Assembly: GCF_037042905.1 (NCBI RefSeq)
Contig: NC_087253.1
Span: forward strand, 13,593,001 to 13,657,000
Source of the DNA: Lytechinus pictus
Taxonomy: Eukaryota; Echinodermata; Echinoidea; Temnopleuroida; Toxopneustidae
Direction: 5' to 3'
DNA: 64,000 bases
Positions within the stretch are counted from its first letter, which is position 1. Each line of letters starts with the position of its first letter. Shown here one piece after another: positions 1 to 41,361 of the stretch. The notes under the pieces are model-generated. The model saw only the letters and a program-made list of their open reading frames with translations. It was not told where the DNA came from and ran no database searches. Both the position numbers and the translations under genes were made by a program.

Positions 1-704
1 AATAAAATGAAATTTCGATTGAGATAATTATGCACGTAGATCCTTTCATGCCTCCGCACACAGACCCATCGCATACCCACGCACACTCCCACACATACAC
101 TCCACACACCCCCGGCACACCCTACCACATAAACACCCTCACCCCACAACCCAAACACACATGTGTTTCCCCCAACCCCTAAATCCGACCTCACATCCCC
201 AAAAACATGCATACCCCAACAACTACACCCACCACACACACCTCCACATAAACATACCCCGGGGGGCCACTTCCATTCACGAGTGGATACCATGCGCGAC
301 CATGGGGTCTCGAAAAGCACCCTAAACACGTAATTTCCATATTCTGAAAATGCGCCCCTTAACAAGTATTGGCGTGTGAAACCCTACCCTTAACAAGTAT
401 TGGTAAAACATACATTCCACCAACACCCCCCCCCCCACACACACACACAACAACCGCACCCAAAATACAAAAACATGCATTCCCCAATATACATACACCC
501 CCACACACACTAACACTCCCAACGCATATACTATCCACACACACCCGCACCCAAAACACATGCACCCCACACACCCCAAAGCCCAAACAAAAATATATTC
601 CTCAAACACACACACCCACAAACCCACACTCCAAATGCACATTCTTTTTACCTAACACCTACACCCAACAAACGCCCCCCTCTGTATATTCCACACACTA
701 ATGA
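1..704. repeat. CA/C-rich low-complexity block
   Basis: Degenerate CACA, CACACC and CCAAC stretches on the plus strand, with a 17-bp direct repeat CCCTTAACAAGTATTGG at about 356 and 389. Open frames on both strands across it are low-complexity artefacts. No gene seen. Confidence 0.7.
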
Positions 705-850
705 AACGCCCAACTTCAACCCTGCATTTAACAATATGCCCTATCCTTAACCTAACCCTAAACCTTACATAAAACCCTATTGCACATGTTGCAACTCTAT
801 CTTAAACAAAATCAAGCCCAGAGCAATTGTCGCCGGAGCAAATGTCGTGT
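705..850 (-). mobile_element. Short MITE related to the foldback family, copy 1
   Basis: Minus-strand partial copy. It contains GAGCAATTGTCGCCGGAGCA at one end and the CCTAACCCTAAACC stretch inside, matching the copies at 29,137 and 53,692. Confidence 0.6.
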
Positions 851-1446
851 CAACGATATGTAAGCTGCAAATGAACTGAATTTATTTTTTATTATTGTCA
901 TGCACAGGCTAAAACCACTGACGTACAAATGAGAAGCTAATTTGCAAAATGGGTTAGATCAATTTTTCATCAAATTTGATTTTATTTTGTTTGAATGAAT
1001 AGATTTTTAGTAGCTCTATAAGATGATTATCATACCAAAAAAAATTGAAATTCCCATTAAAAAGTGAACAAAGATGGCAAAGAAAAATCACTTTTTTTCA
1101 AAAGTGGTTAGATCCATTTCAGTTTGTTTGCAAAATGGGCTAGATCCACACACAAAAAATTTTGAAGAAGAAAAAAATATGAAGACAGGTAGATCTCTTT
1201 TATACCCAATTTTATTTTCACATGGTAGGGTATCATGACAATTTAGTTTCGCCCAACATGATTTTCTCGAAATGGTTCTAAAGTGGATCTAACCCCTTTT
1301 GCAAACAAACTGTTCAGATCACATTGCGACTCACACTACGGCTAAGCCTAGGCATACCAATACAATAATAATAGTTTTGATTTATAAATGATTAAATAAC
1401 ATTAAAATATACATTGTATATTGAACTTAGAGTCAAGGAAATAATT
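851..1446. other. Intergenic, no gene seen
   Basis: AT-rich sequence. It has a repeated TTTGCAAAATGGGTTAGATC / GTTTGCAAAATGGGCTAGATC phrase (about 941, 1,126) and its mirror near 1,295, suggesting an old inverted-repeat element. No coding signal. Confidence 0.5.
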
Positions 1447-1737
1447 ATTATTATATTATAATAATAATAATAATAATATGCAACATTTATATAGCGCTTA
1501 ATACAAATGTTTCTAAGCGCTGCATACTATTACCCCGGCTTTAGCACGGCTACCCTGATCGGGCGCATCGAGCATTCAAGGAATTCCTTCCTACCGGGTA
1601 CCCATTTACTACACCTGGGTCGATAGTGGCAAATGTAGATAAACGCCTTGCCAAACGACGCTAGTGCTGCGGTGGGATTTTAACCCCGGACCTTGGGGTT
1701 CAAAGTCCGAAGACTTATCCACTGAGCCACAACACAT
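1447..1737 (-). mobile_element. tRNA-derived SINE with (TTA)n tail
   Basis: Read on the minus strand, a tRNA-like head (GTGGCTCAGTGGATAAG A box, GGGGTTAAAATCCC B box) is followed by a body with CTAGCGTCGTTTGGCAAGGC and GGGTACCCGGTAGGA, ending in a TTA/TAA microsatellite tail at 1447-1478. The CTAG...TTTGG..AAGGC..TTTATC block recurs in the SINE at 42,459, so both share a body domain. No target-site duplication was clear. Confidence 0.7.
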
Positions 1738-2137
1738 CTACATCTACATCATCTAATACAGATGAACCCACTCATAATAAACAACTTAGTCTAAATGCCA
1801 CTTAGCCAACCAACACATGGTCTAATGATATACACTTGGGCTATTTCTCATTCCCAGATGGTCTTATTTGTACTTGGTCCTCTTCCATTTTAATTCACAC
1901 TCTATAAAAAGAAACTTTATTCTAAACAGTGCATATATCGCATGAGCAATTGTAGTAGGTCCATGCATGGACCACGTGGGTTACACAGAAAATGGGTATA
2001 GCTTAATTTGGAATAGGAGGGTATGGTAAATGGGTTAAGTGGCAATTAGACCAAACGGGTTGTAGACAAATTGGATTATGCTGCATGGAAAGTAGACAAA
2101 GTGGGTGTAGGCCAAATGGCAATTTGGTATTTTTCCA

Positions 2138-2377
2138 CACTGCAAAAACTCTGGCGTTGATTTAACACCAGCCCGGAATCTATATATGTCCACCAGAGAA
2201 GTGTTAAACAACACCAGTTTCGTTTTGGTCTAACACCAGATTGGTGTTTATACAACACCAATTAGTATCAAAACAGCATCGGTTTGATTCCAAACTGGTG
2301 TTGTTTTAATACTTCTCTGGTGTGGACATTGATAGATTCCGGGCCTGTGTTAAATCAACACCGGAGTTTTTGCTGTG
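2138..2377. mobile_element. TA-type palindromic MITE (CACTGCAAAAAC), copy 1
   Basis: About 240 bp, almost fully palindromic. CACTGCAAAAACTC, then GTGTTGATTTAACACCAGC and TCCGGG words recur in mirror order. Upstream intergenic position. Confidence 0.7.
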
Positions 2378-3184
2378 CACTACATATAGGCCTGCTTCAT
2401 TGATAATCCTATAAACCTCGGCCAATTGATGAAACGATTTTTTTTAAATTGGTTTCTGCATAAAAAGATTCAAACTAGAAATATATCCTAGTGCCGTTAC
2501 CATGAGCACTGGCCAAAACCTGGGGAAGTAGTTTGATCCACAATAAGTTTTCCTGGGTTTTGGTCATATTCATGGCAACAAAATGTCTGACAAATGCAAA
2601 CAAATGTGTCTGTAGTTTTAGCTCAAGACCTGTAATGTGGTCAATTTCAGGAAAATTGGTTAAAAAGTGATGAAGGAGTTTGAACAGCAATTTAAGCTAA
2701 TTTTCGATTTTCGCCATATAATATGTTGTTACCATGGCAATACGATTTCCGACATATGCCAAAAATGTGTGTGTTTTTTTATACATCTTTACCTCATGAC
2801 CAATGTGTGGCCAAATTTCATGAGAAGTGGTTGAAAACTGAAATAATTCGAACCACAAGATTTTTACCTAATTTTTGCCGTAATATACCGTAACCATGGC
2901 AGCAAAGTTCCCAACACACACTTTACCCCCAAGACCAATGTGTATTCCAAATTTCATGACAATAGGTTACAAATTAGAGAAGTAGTTCGAAGCGCAAGAT
3001 TTGCAACGGGTCGACCGACCGCCCAAAACGTACGCAGTTTCATATACACCCCCTTGAAGCTTCGTTTGGCGGGGTTATTTAATATACAATGCTGCAGTCT
3101 AATTGGTGAAACCGTCTCCAGACCGATCAAAGCTACTTCGAAATATACACCATCTAATCGGTCGGTTTGGAGTCGGATTCGGTT

Positions 3185-5582
3185 CAGGGGCGGAAATCTC
3201 TCCCAAAAGGTAGGGGGGACACAGGGGCGGATCGAGCCTTCGCCATTAGGGGGGGGGGCGGAAATTTGTTTCAGCCATATTTTCCCCGATCGGCAGCTCG
3301 AAGATGATTTTTGTTTGTTTCTTTTAAGGGGTAGTCCTAATTAGTCACTCCTTAGCTTTATTCTTATAAATTGATATATAATATCATAATGCTTATTTAT
3401 ATGATGCGAGCGCGAAGCGCGAGCTAATCTTTTTAGAAATTTTATGTATTTTTTCCTAAAATTTGAACTGATTCTGGGCAATGTTTGTTATCCTGAAAAA
3501 GATGTGTATGCAACTTAATAATTACTACGAACGCAAATCGCGAGCAGAAATGAACTGATGCATGGAAAAGATAGGCTACCTGTTAAAGTAGCATTTAACA
3601 ATCAAATAATGCGAGCGCGAAGCGCGAGCTGATTTTTTAAAGACATTTTCACTTAAAGAATGGAAATTCTAAGCCCTTTTTGGTAACTCAAGCAGAATAG
3701 GTATATAATTATTAAACAATTAATGCGAGCGCGAAGCGCGAGCCGAAAATTTTGAGATTTAGTCCTATAATATTTACTGAAAGAGACGCTCTATTCATAT
3801 TTTGTAAATCCTGAAAAGGATGAGTATTAATAATGCGAGCGCAAAGCGCGAGCAGAAATTTTTTTATATACGTTTTGAACTGGTACCTGTTGAAAAGGTA
3901 CCTGTTAAGGACTTCTTGCACTTAGCCATCAAGGCGTTACATATTTCAATAATCAAAATATGCGAGCGCGAAGCGCGAGCTGAAAATTTTTGAACTTTCT
4001 AAAGTAAGAATGGAAAATTTTAATCAGTTTTTGTAATCGTGAACAGGATAGCTATATAATTTAACGATTGATGCGAGCGCGAAGCGCGAGCAGAATTTTT
4101 TTTTGAGATTTAGACCTAAAAATGGGCCATTCTGTTCATGTTTTGTAAATCATCAAAAGGATGAGTAATATGGGGTCTTTCTACATTAATAATGCGAGCA
4201 CAAAGCGTGAGCAGAAAATTTTTGATATGTGATCTGAAACTGGATAATGATTTAAATTAGAGAACAAGTTGAGTATCTGAATAAACATGCGCGAGCGTGT
4301 TTCATATTTAGACCTAGAATCTAGGCATTCTAAATACAACTTTCATCATGAAAATCATGAAACTTTGATATTCCGATCTGAAAAAAAGAGTCAATTTCAG
4401 CTTTATATTGCAAGCACTTTGTAGAAAAATTGTAAGGTGGATATGGATCACACTTAAAAAAGAGCTGATATTATTTTTACTTTGAGTTTTGACATAGGAC
4501 CGGGACATCCTTACGACATGTCATCATATGAAAATGATGTATATCTTCCTATTCCTCTTGCTAAGCGCGAGATGAAACAAAAGGGACAATTTAATTATTA
4601 AATCAATATCATATTTATTAATGCCTAATGAGGGCGCAAAATCTGATGATATCATGGCATAAAAACTGGACATTTCACTTTTGTGATTATGAATAGGATG
4701 CATCAGTTAATATTATTTAACCATTAATGCGAGCGCAAATCGCGAGCTAAAATTTTTGATAAACTGTCATGAAAAGGGGATGTTAAGTAGTTTGTTGTAT
4801 AATCAATATTAAAACATTTATATAACTCGTCAATCAAAATGCGAAGGTGCAGCGCGCTAGCTGATACGTCTTGACAGTCAGACCTGAAAAGGGATATTTT
4901 GAACACTTTATGGAATACACGAAAATAATAGGTACCTGATAAATCAAAATTTGAGAGCGCGCAGCGCAAGCAGCAAATGTTAACATTCAGACCATAAAAC
5001 TGACATTTTTACAGAGCACTTTTTAAAAACTAATTTGTAAATAACACAAAATAATGAAAGTTCGATTTCTGAGGTGAAATATGTTTTGTATTTTGACTTC
5101 CAAACTTGATATTCGAACTCCATATTGAACAAGATATGTAAATCATCTAACAGGCAATGCGAGCGCGAAGCGCGAGCGAAAATTTTATATAGTGGCACGA
5201 AAGATTATTTTTATTGTCCAAGTCTTCCCCTCATCTTATTTTATGCACTCGTCGTCCTCTTCTTTTTCTTCTCTCTTTTCCCTTTTTTTCTTTTTTGCTC
5301 CGCCAAGAGGGGGGGGGGGGGGAGGGCGGGCCCCTCGGCCCCCTGGATCCGCCTATGGGGGCAAGGGGCGGGAAAATTTGACAAGCAAAAGAAAAGGTTA
5401 TCATCGCCAAAGTAAGATCATCTCGTCCCAAAATACATGTTTTATTTCGATTTAGAATGATGTATTTCTTACCATCATAAAATACCAAAAATAGTAGGGG
5501 GGACATTTGATATTGTGTCCCCCCTACTATTTTGAGTAGGGGGGACACGTCCCCCCTGTCCCCCCTGGGATTTCCGCCCATG
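3185..5582. mobile_element. hAT-like non-autonomous element, GCGAGCGC family, copy 1
   Basis: A 2.4-kb element with short terminal inverted repeats (CAGGGGCGGAAATC at the left; the right end mirrors it as GATTTCCGCCCATG). It is flanked by a perfect 8-bp target duplication, ATTCGGTT. Eight-base duplications and CAGGGGCGG-type ends are typical of the hAT superfamily. Inside are about ten copies of GCGAGCGCGAAGCGCGAGC (or one-base variants) at uneven 100-130-bp spacing in AT-rich filler, plus G-runs near both ends. No transposase frame is present. It landed inside an older MITE related to the GAAACCGACTCC family. Confidence 0.8.
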
Positions 5583-5590
5583 ATTCGGTT

Positions 5591-5775
5591 ACAGTCACAC
5601 CAACCGACTCCAGACCGTTCAAAGTTATTACGTTATTTCCAATGACATACCGTCGGTCGGTTTGGAATCGGTTTCGGTTACAGTCACACCAACGAAACCG
5701 ACTCCAGACCGTTCAAATTTATTACGTTATTTCCAATGACATACCATCGGTCGGTTTGGAGTCGGTTTCGTTTGT
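5591..5775. mobile_element. GAAACCGACTCC-type MITE copies
   Basis: Two back-to-back units with ACCAACGAAACCGACTCC and mirror GGAGTCGGTTTCGTT around ACGTTATTTCCAATGACAT. The left unit is interrupted by the hAT-like element (its other part is at 3,105-3,184). Related fragments occur at about 15,228-15,335, 19,060-19,120, 35,865-35,975, 53,483-53,565 and 55,970-56,075. Confidence 0.65.
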
Positions 5776-5807
5776 GTAACTGTAGCATTGAACTGGATTT
5801 GTAGCTC

Positions 5808-35420
<29,613 letters not shown>

Positions 35421-35430
35421 TTTACAATAA

Positions 35431-36354
35431 GCAAATATTTTGCCTTAAAATCTTTATGTACACTACTTACCATCACAATACAAATGTTAAAGTATTGTAT
35501 ACCGCATTATTGTACATGTATAACGTATGGCATTGGTACTTTTTACTCAGTGGAAAAGCCAACATTTTGATTATGCATTTTGAAATAATTAATCAAACAA
35601 AAGTTCCCAATATTTCATGAAATACAATGCATCTTCTACTGACATATGAATTGATTTTATACAACAATCGCGACTAACAGAAAAGGAAATTGTTGCTTTA
35701 TCTATAAAAAGAAAATAAGGAGGAAAGTTAATTTTTTTCAACTTACGACGAAATATGCTGCAATATGTGTTGAATCCATTGTTCCATAGATCTCTCCTGA
35801 ATTTGATCCGAAACATTTTTTTTTGCTCAGCCGACACACCGATCGAAGCGATCGTCAGTTAAGTATATCATTACAGTCACACCGATTAGAGCGACTCCAA
35901 CCAACTAAAGATGGGCCATGAAGGATAACGTATTAATTTTGATCGAATCGGAGTTGATTTCATTGGGTGTGACTGTGACATAGTGCGGGTTGCTGCCGTT
36001 GATCTACTGCAGATAACGGCGCTGGAGCGGAGCGTCCGTCTTGAACGATCGTCCCGTATCGACAGACGACTTAGCTTGAGCGATGATGCGACGTCACCAT
36101 GGCAACGGTATAGACTTATATTGACGGAAGCTGCTCCTTTTTCATTTTAATCAATGTTGATGTAAAGGCAGGGGCGGATCTAAGTTGGGAGCAAGGGACC
36201 CATTCCCTGCTAATTTTTTTAAGACAATAGAACAGTTTGTAAAACACCTTCACCTCTATGGCGTCATGGGAGTTACTATTATTTTTTGCTCGTCAATTTT
36301 TTTTTTAAATAAGTGCCTCCTCCCCTTCTTACATGTCTTATCCAAAATAAAAGA
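35431..36354. other. Upstream flank of the adhesion GPCR
   Basis: Probably holds the promoter and 5' UTR. I see no TATA box I would defend. A GCGATGATGCGACGTCACCATGGCAAC stretch near 36,083-36,105 contains a CRE-like GACGTCA and an X-box-like half palindrome in otherwise non-repetitive sequence, a candidate regulatory site. Confidence 0.35.
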
Positions 36355-36655
36355 GAAGGAGACAATGATAAGAAGAAAAGAAAAAGAGGCATGAGAAGGA
36401 ACGGAGAGAGAAGAGGAAAAAGAAGAAGAAGTAAAAGAAAAAGAAGAAAGAAAAAAAAGGAGGAGGAAGAGTAGGAGGAGATGGAGGTGGAAGAGGAAGA
36501 GGAAGGGGGCAAGGAGGAGGAGTAGAACAAGGAGAAGAAGAAGAAAGAAAGAAATCTAGATAGAAAACGAAGAACAAGAAGAAGAAAAAGAAAGAGGAGA
36601 AGAAGAAGAAGAGCAAAGACAAGACGAAGAACAAGAAATAGAAGAGGTGAAGGAT
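36355..36655. repeat. 300-bp polypurine tract
   Basis: Almost pure AAG/GGA/GAA on the plus strand. Intergenic, just upstream of the adhesion GPCR start side. The complementary Phe/Ser/Leu frames are artefacts. Confidence 0.85.
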
Positions 36656-37444
36656 CATGATAATAATAAGATGTAATTATGTAAACAATGATAACACTAT
36701 CATGGTAACAATAGTGATAATAATAGCAACAGTAGCCATGACAGTAATGGTGACGATCATGATGATCGTGATGATAACAGTAATGATCTTCCAGAAATTC
36801 AAACAGGTGGTCCAAACTAATAGACGCACTTTAACCGTCTGCTGTCACCAATGAACTCCTTGCTCTCACTGAACATGCCGAATGTAAACTTACTCTTTTA
36901 CACTCTAGAAAATATCAACTGTCCTTAATAAGAAATGTAAACGTTTTCAAACGTTAATTAAAAGATAGTTTACGTATTCAAATGGCGTCATTGTTTGATT
37001 TGCGCATAATCATGATTATAGGCTATAGTAGCGCAATGGGCAAAAATTCTGTCCTTTTCAATGCAAAAAAAATCCAATTTTATGACAGATTATAACATAA
37101 TATTCAGAAGATATCATATTCCACCCCTTTTCCATTCCTTTTTTCATTATATTCCATTTCTTTCTTTTTCTCCTTTTTTTCTTGGTAGTGACAATTTCGG
37201 TCCATGGACCCAAGGCGCATTTACATAAGTTAAAAGGTTTAAAAGAAAATGCGCTAAAAAAATTGATATCTGTCTTTTCCGCTGTTCTCATGTTTATTAC
37301 GCTTTCCAATCATGGCATTTACAACGAACATCAACCCTCGCACACTCATTTCTTTTCTTCCGTTTCTCTTCCTTAATTATGTTAACCCCATAGAGTTAAA
37401 TACGTGTTTAGGTTTATATAACTCTATGGTTAACCCACATAATC

Positions 37445-38090
37445 GCGCGCTCTCTCTCTCTCTCTCTCTCCCTATCCCCATCTATCTCTTTTTTTCTCTC
37501 TCCCTCCTCCTCCCTCTTCTCATCTTTCTCTGTATATATCTCTATCTCACACACAAAAAATCACACATACACACACTCACTTTCTCTCTGTGTCTCCCCT
37601 CTCTCCATCTATCTCTCTCTCACAAACTCATCTCTCTCACTCCCACCATGCCCACACATACTCTCTCTCGCTCTCTATCTCCATCTATCTCTCTGTCCCT
37701 CCCTCTCTCCATCTTTCCGTCCTTCTCTCTCCCACACACACAAAATCACACATACACACACTCACTTGTCTCTGTGTCTCCCCTCTCTCCATATATCTCT
37801 CTCTCACAAACTCATCTCTCTCACTCCCACCATCCCCACACATACTCTCTCTCGATCGCTCTCTCTCTCCATCTTTCCGTCCTCCTCTCTCCATCTATCT
37901 CTCTCCCACACAAAAAAAATCACACATACACACACTCACTTTCTCTGTGTGTCTCCCCTCTCTCCATCTAGCTCTCTATCTCCATCTACCTCTCTCTCTC
38001 TCTCGAACACACACCCATACTCTCATTCTCTGTCTGTATCTCTCCATCCCCATGTCTCCTTCTATCTCTCTCACACACGTACGATTATGT
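37445..38090. repeat. CT-rich microsatellite with 180-bp higher-order unit (copy A)
   Basis: TCTCTC and CACACA tracts organised into repeated blocks of CACAAAATCACACATACACACA followed by CTCCCCTCTCTCCATC; at least three blocks. The counterpart in copy B is 43,375-43,720, shorter. Confidence 0.8.
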
Positions 38091-38216
38091 AATGATTATA
38101 AACCCAAGCTTTAAGACTATATCTCGGGCTATAGGAAATGTCCTCGGTTACTAGTGATCTATACTCACGTACCTATTATGTCCATAAATGAGATCGGGTC
38201 ATTTTACAGCTTTTTA

Positions 38217-38454
38217 CTCTGCAAAAGCTCCGGTGTTGATTTAACACCAGCCCGGAATCTATATCTGTCCACACCAGAGAAGTTTTGAAAGAACACCAGT
38301 TTGGAATCAAGCCGATGCTGTTTTAATACTAATTGGTGTTGTATAAACACCTTTCTGTTGTTAGACCAAAACGAAACTGGTGTTGTTTAACACTTCTCTG
38401 GTGAGGACATAGATTCCGGGCTGGTGTTAAATCAACACCGGAGTTCTTGCAGTG
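38217..38454. mobile_element. TA-type palindromic MITE, copy 4, in duplication copy A
   Basis: Same family, 238 bp. Copy B of the local duplication reads straight through the site (CATTTTACAGCTATTTGCAG), giving a natural empty site near 43,990. Confidence 0.75.
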
Positions 38455-39216
38455 TACATTCTATGTATTTGCAGCCATTTTGAGATGCTGAATGAGGGTT
38501 GTTCACATTTACCAGACGTTCCCGGTTTGATAGTGTCTGTGATACTTATGTCCACGGTTGACGGTAATCACCTATATACACATATTCCTGGCAAACACTC
38601 CCACCACTCACACACACACACCATTGGAAAAGGCATCGTGCCATAGAAAAATGAACTCAAGGGATCTTCCCACAAGGTCGAGGGCCAAAGAGGCCGATTT
38701 CTCTCATATTCTTCTGTATTCATAATTATTTATTAACCACAACCTATTTAGATGGTCTATGTTATCTTTCACATTGAAGAATAGGCTAAGCCTGAACTCT
38801 TCGATTAACCTAGACAGAAATCTTGATAAAAGAAAATTTCATGTTCATTTATATGCATGTGCTGTAAATAGCCTTTGTACAATCTCAGCCTTCTTATCTT
38901 CCTTGCATCTTACTTCGTATCTTTGTTTCTATTTTTTTCTTTACTTTTTTTATATCGTTTTTTATATGCTTTATGTATTTGACTTGAATAAATCAATAAA
39001 TGAGAAAAGAAAATAAAAATACAATATGATAGAATTTGCCTCGTGTGCTATCCACGCTATAATTCTGCCGGACACCGAAGTATGAAGAAAAAAAAAAACG
39101 TAAGTTTACAATCCATAAGTACGACTATATATATAAGAAGTACTCTAAAGGAAAAAAAGAACGAAGAAACTTTGTTGATGTTAACTCTCTTCAATCTAAA
39201 AAGAATGGCTGTATGA

Positions 39217-41361
39217 AACGGCTCGGTGTAAAAATGGCAGAGGTAAAAATGGCAGAGGTAAAAATGGCAAAGGTAAAAATGGCAAAGGTAAAAAATGGCA
39301 GAGGTAAAAATGGCAAAGGTAAAAATGGCAGAGGTAATAATGGCTAGTCTTACACCTCAATGCCAAAAAATCCGAAAGCCCCTCCATGTACAGTAGATTA
39401 AATAAGAAAGGTTCTGAGAAGAAAATTCGAATTATAATGTTTGACTAATGGAAAGGGTAACATTTTAAAATCATACTGTAGATTTTCTGCACCAAATAGG
39501 AAACACCGAGTTGGTTTTTCTTAATTTATTCCTGGACTTACATGCACAGCCGTCTCATGTCAAATCGCTCTTCTAATATTCAAATTTGAAGCACACTTTG
39601 GATCCCAAGTATTGTACTTAGTTCATTAAAGGGAAAACTCACCCTGATATAAAGTTTATTGTAAAATGATATTGGTTAGGGTTTAAGGGAATCCATCAAA
39701 GATTTAAAAAGCTATTACAATTTTATATTTTAATGGTGACGTCCTTTGCAAGCATTTTTTTTCCAAATCTGGTGTAATAAAAAATATCAATGAAATGTCA
39801 TTTAAAGAAAAATGAAAATGTTTTTAATTGTTTTTCAATTTTTTCAACTTCAATTTATTTCATTTTCAACAGAACGAAGTAAAGTGGTCGAAATAATTAC
39901 AATGAACTTATACAGACAATACTGAGGCATGTACAATATATGATATTTTTCCATAAGTAAAACAAAACAAAGTATTATATATTAACAAAATATTATTATA
40001 AAATAAAATTCTGAGAAAATAATGGGGTCCACTAAAAAGCAGTGCTTGTATTGTGTGGACCCCTCTAAATAATTGTTGTAGTATATCAACATACTAATCA
40101 ATTCACATCCGCTCCTGAAAGACCTTTTAGCAATAATGAACAATGATTAAATCTTTGAAAAGTAATATGGGGCAGCTGCTCGTATATGACGTCACAGATC
40201 AAAAACTCAAACTTCTAATAACTTTCTTAATCTTTGATGGGTTTTCTGTAAACCTTCACCAATAAAATTTTCTGTTATTTTTACAGTAAATCATTTGTCA
40301 GGGTGAATTTTCCCTTAAAAACTGGTCGATACAATGGTACCTATAAGAAAAGTCTATAAATTTGAAAGAAAATCCTTGATTCGCTACACATTTCCAAATT
40401 CATGCGGTAACCGTTACCATAAAAACTAGTCTAGGAACCTGCCATCCACTGGACTAGCTGCAATGAGGTATTGCTCTGAAAAATTAAACACTAATTGCTA
40501 TCATTATATAATTTACATATACATGTATATACGTATCATATCAATATCTATTCGGATCCATTATGATGTTGAAATATGAAAAATTACTTTTACTACAGAA
40601 CGTTTTGTTATTTTTCTGTTATCCAAGTTATCCAAGCAAGTGGTTCGAAGAAATCCCGAACTTGTCTATTTAAGTGTGTTTAGGGTAGCGCACATTTTGT
40701 TGTTTACATTAAATTCGTTTGGTATGTATATAATGAAGTGCTGTTCTACTCTACGAAATGGCCAAGATAAATCCTTTCATCACTCACTAATTGAAATCAT
40801 TTTGGCATGAAAATGTTTGAGTTTAATATCAACGATAAAGTAATGAGCTGACCTAAAATGATTAAAAAATCTAAATAATATATTTTCAGTTCATAATGCT
40901 CATTCCATCGATAGGATTCCATTAGCAAGGCCAATAATTATGACTGATATTAACTGGAAAGGCTCTGTCTTTTCCTTGCTGATGCAGCATGTCATGATCT
41001 TTACCTCAGTCATTTTTAACTCTGCCATTTTTACCTCTGCCATTATTACCTCTGCCATTTTTACCTCTGCCATTTTTACCTTTGCCATTATTACCTCTGC
41101 CATTTTTACCTCTGCCATTTTTACCTCTGCCATTATTACCTCTGCCATTTTTACCTCTGCCATTTTTACCTCTGCCATTTTTACCTCTGCCATTTTTACC
41201 TCTGCCATTTTTACCTCTGCCATTATTACCTCTGCCATTTTTACCTCTGCCATTTTTACCTCTGCCATTATTACCTCTGCCATTTTTACCTCTGCCATTT
41301 TTACCTCTGCCATTATTACCTCTGCCATTTTTACCTCTGCCATTTTTACCTGGCACCGTAC
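39217..41361. mobile_element. Foldback (TU-like) element with 15-bp repeat arms
   Basis: A 2.1-kb insertion in duplication copy A. The left arm (39,226-39,345) has about 8 units of GTAAAAATGGCAGAG. The right arm (41,008-41,352) has about 23 units of the complement, so the arms can fold back. Copy B shows the site without the element. The flanks TATGAAAC and TACGAAAC suggest an 8-bp target duplication with one change. Sea-urchin TU elements are described as having inverted repeats built of 15-bp tandem units; the match in unit length is striking. Peptide-like open frames across the right arm are artefacts of the 15-bp period. Confidence 0.75.
39630..40314. mobile_element. TTAA-type MITE nested in the foldback element
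   Basis: About 685 bp, beginning after TTAA with AGGGAAAACTCACCCTGA and closing with the mirror TCAGGGTGAATTTTCCC before TTAA. It lies wholly inside the 39,217-41,361 foldback element and is therefore younger than it, or was carried in as its middle segment. Confidence 0.65.

Noticed and set aside
725..780. Telomere-like CCTAACCCTAAACC stretch suggesting a chromosome end or interstitial telomere
   Set aside because: The same stretch occurs inside the short MITE copies at 29,137 and 53,692, so it belongs to that element and is not a tandem TTAGGG array.
3600..5170. Regularly spaced GCGAGCGCGAAGCGCGAGC words read as a CRISPR-like array
   Set aside because: Spacers vary widely, are AT-rich and match between the two element copies; this is a eukaryotic transposon interior with target duplications, not a CRISPR array.
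36279..36815. 178-codon Phe/Ser/Leu-rich frame and the Thr/Pro or Leu-Ser-rich frames at 369-701 and 37,312-38,114
   Set aside because: Low-complexity polypurine/polypyrimidine and CA/CT microsatellite DNA without domain-like composition.
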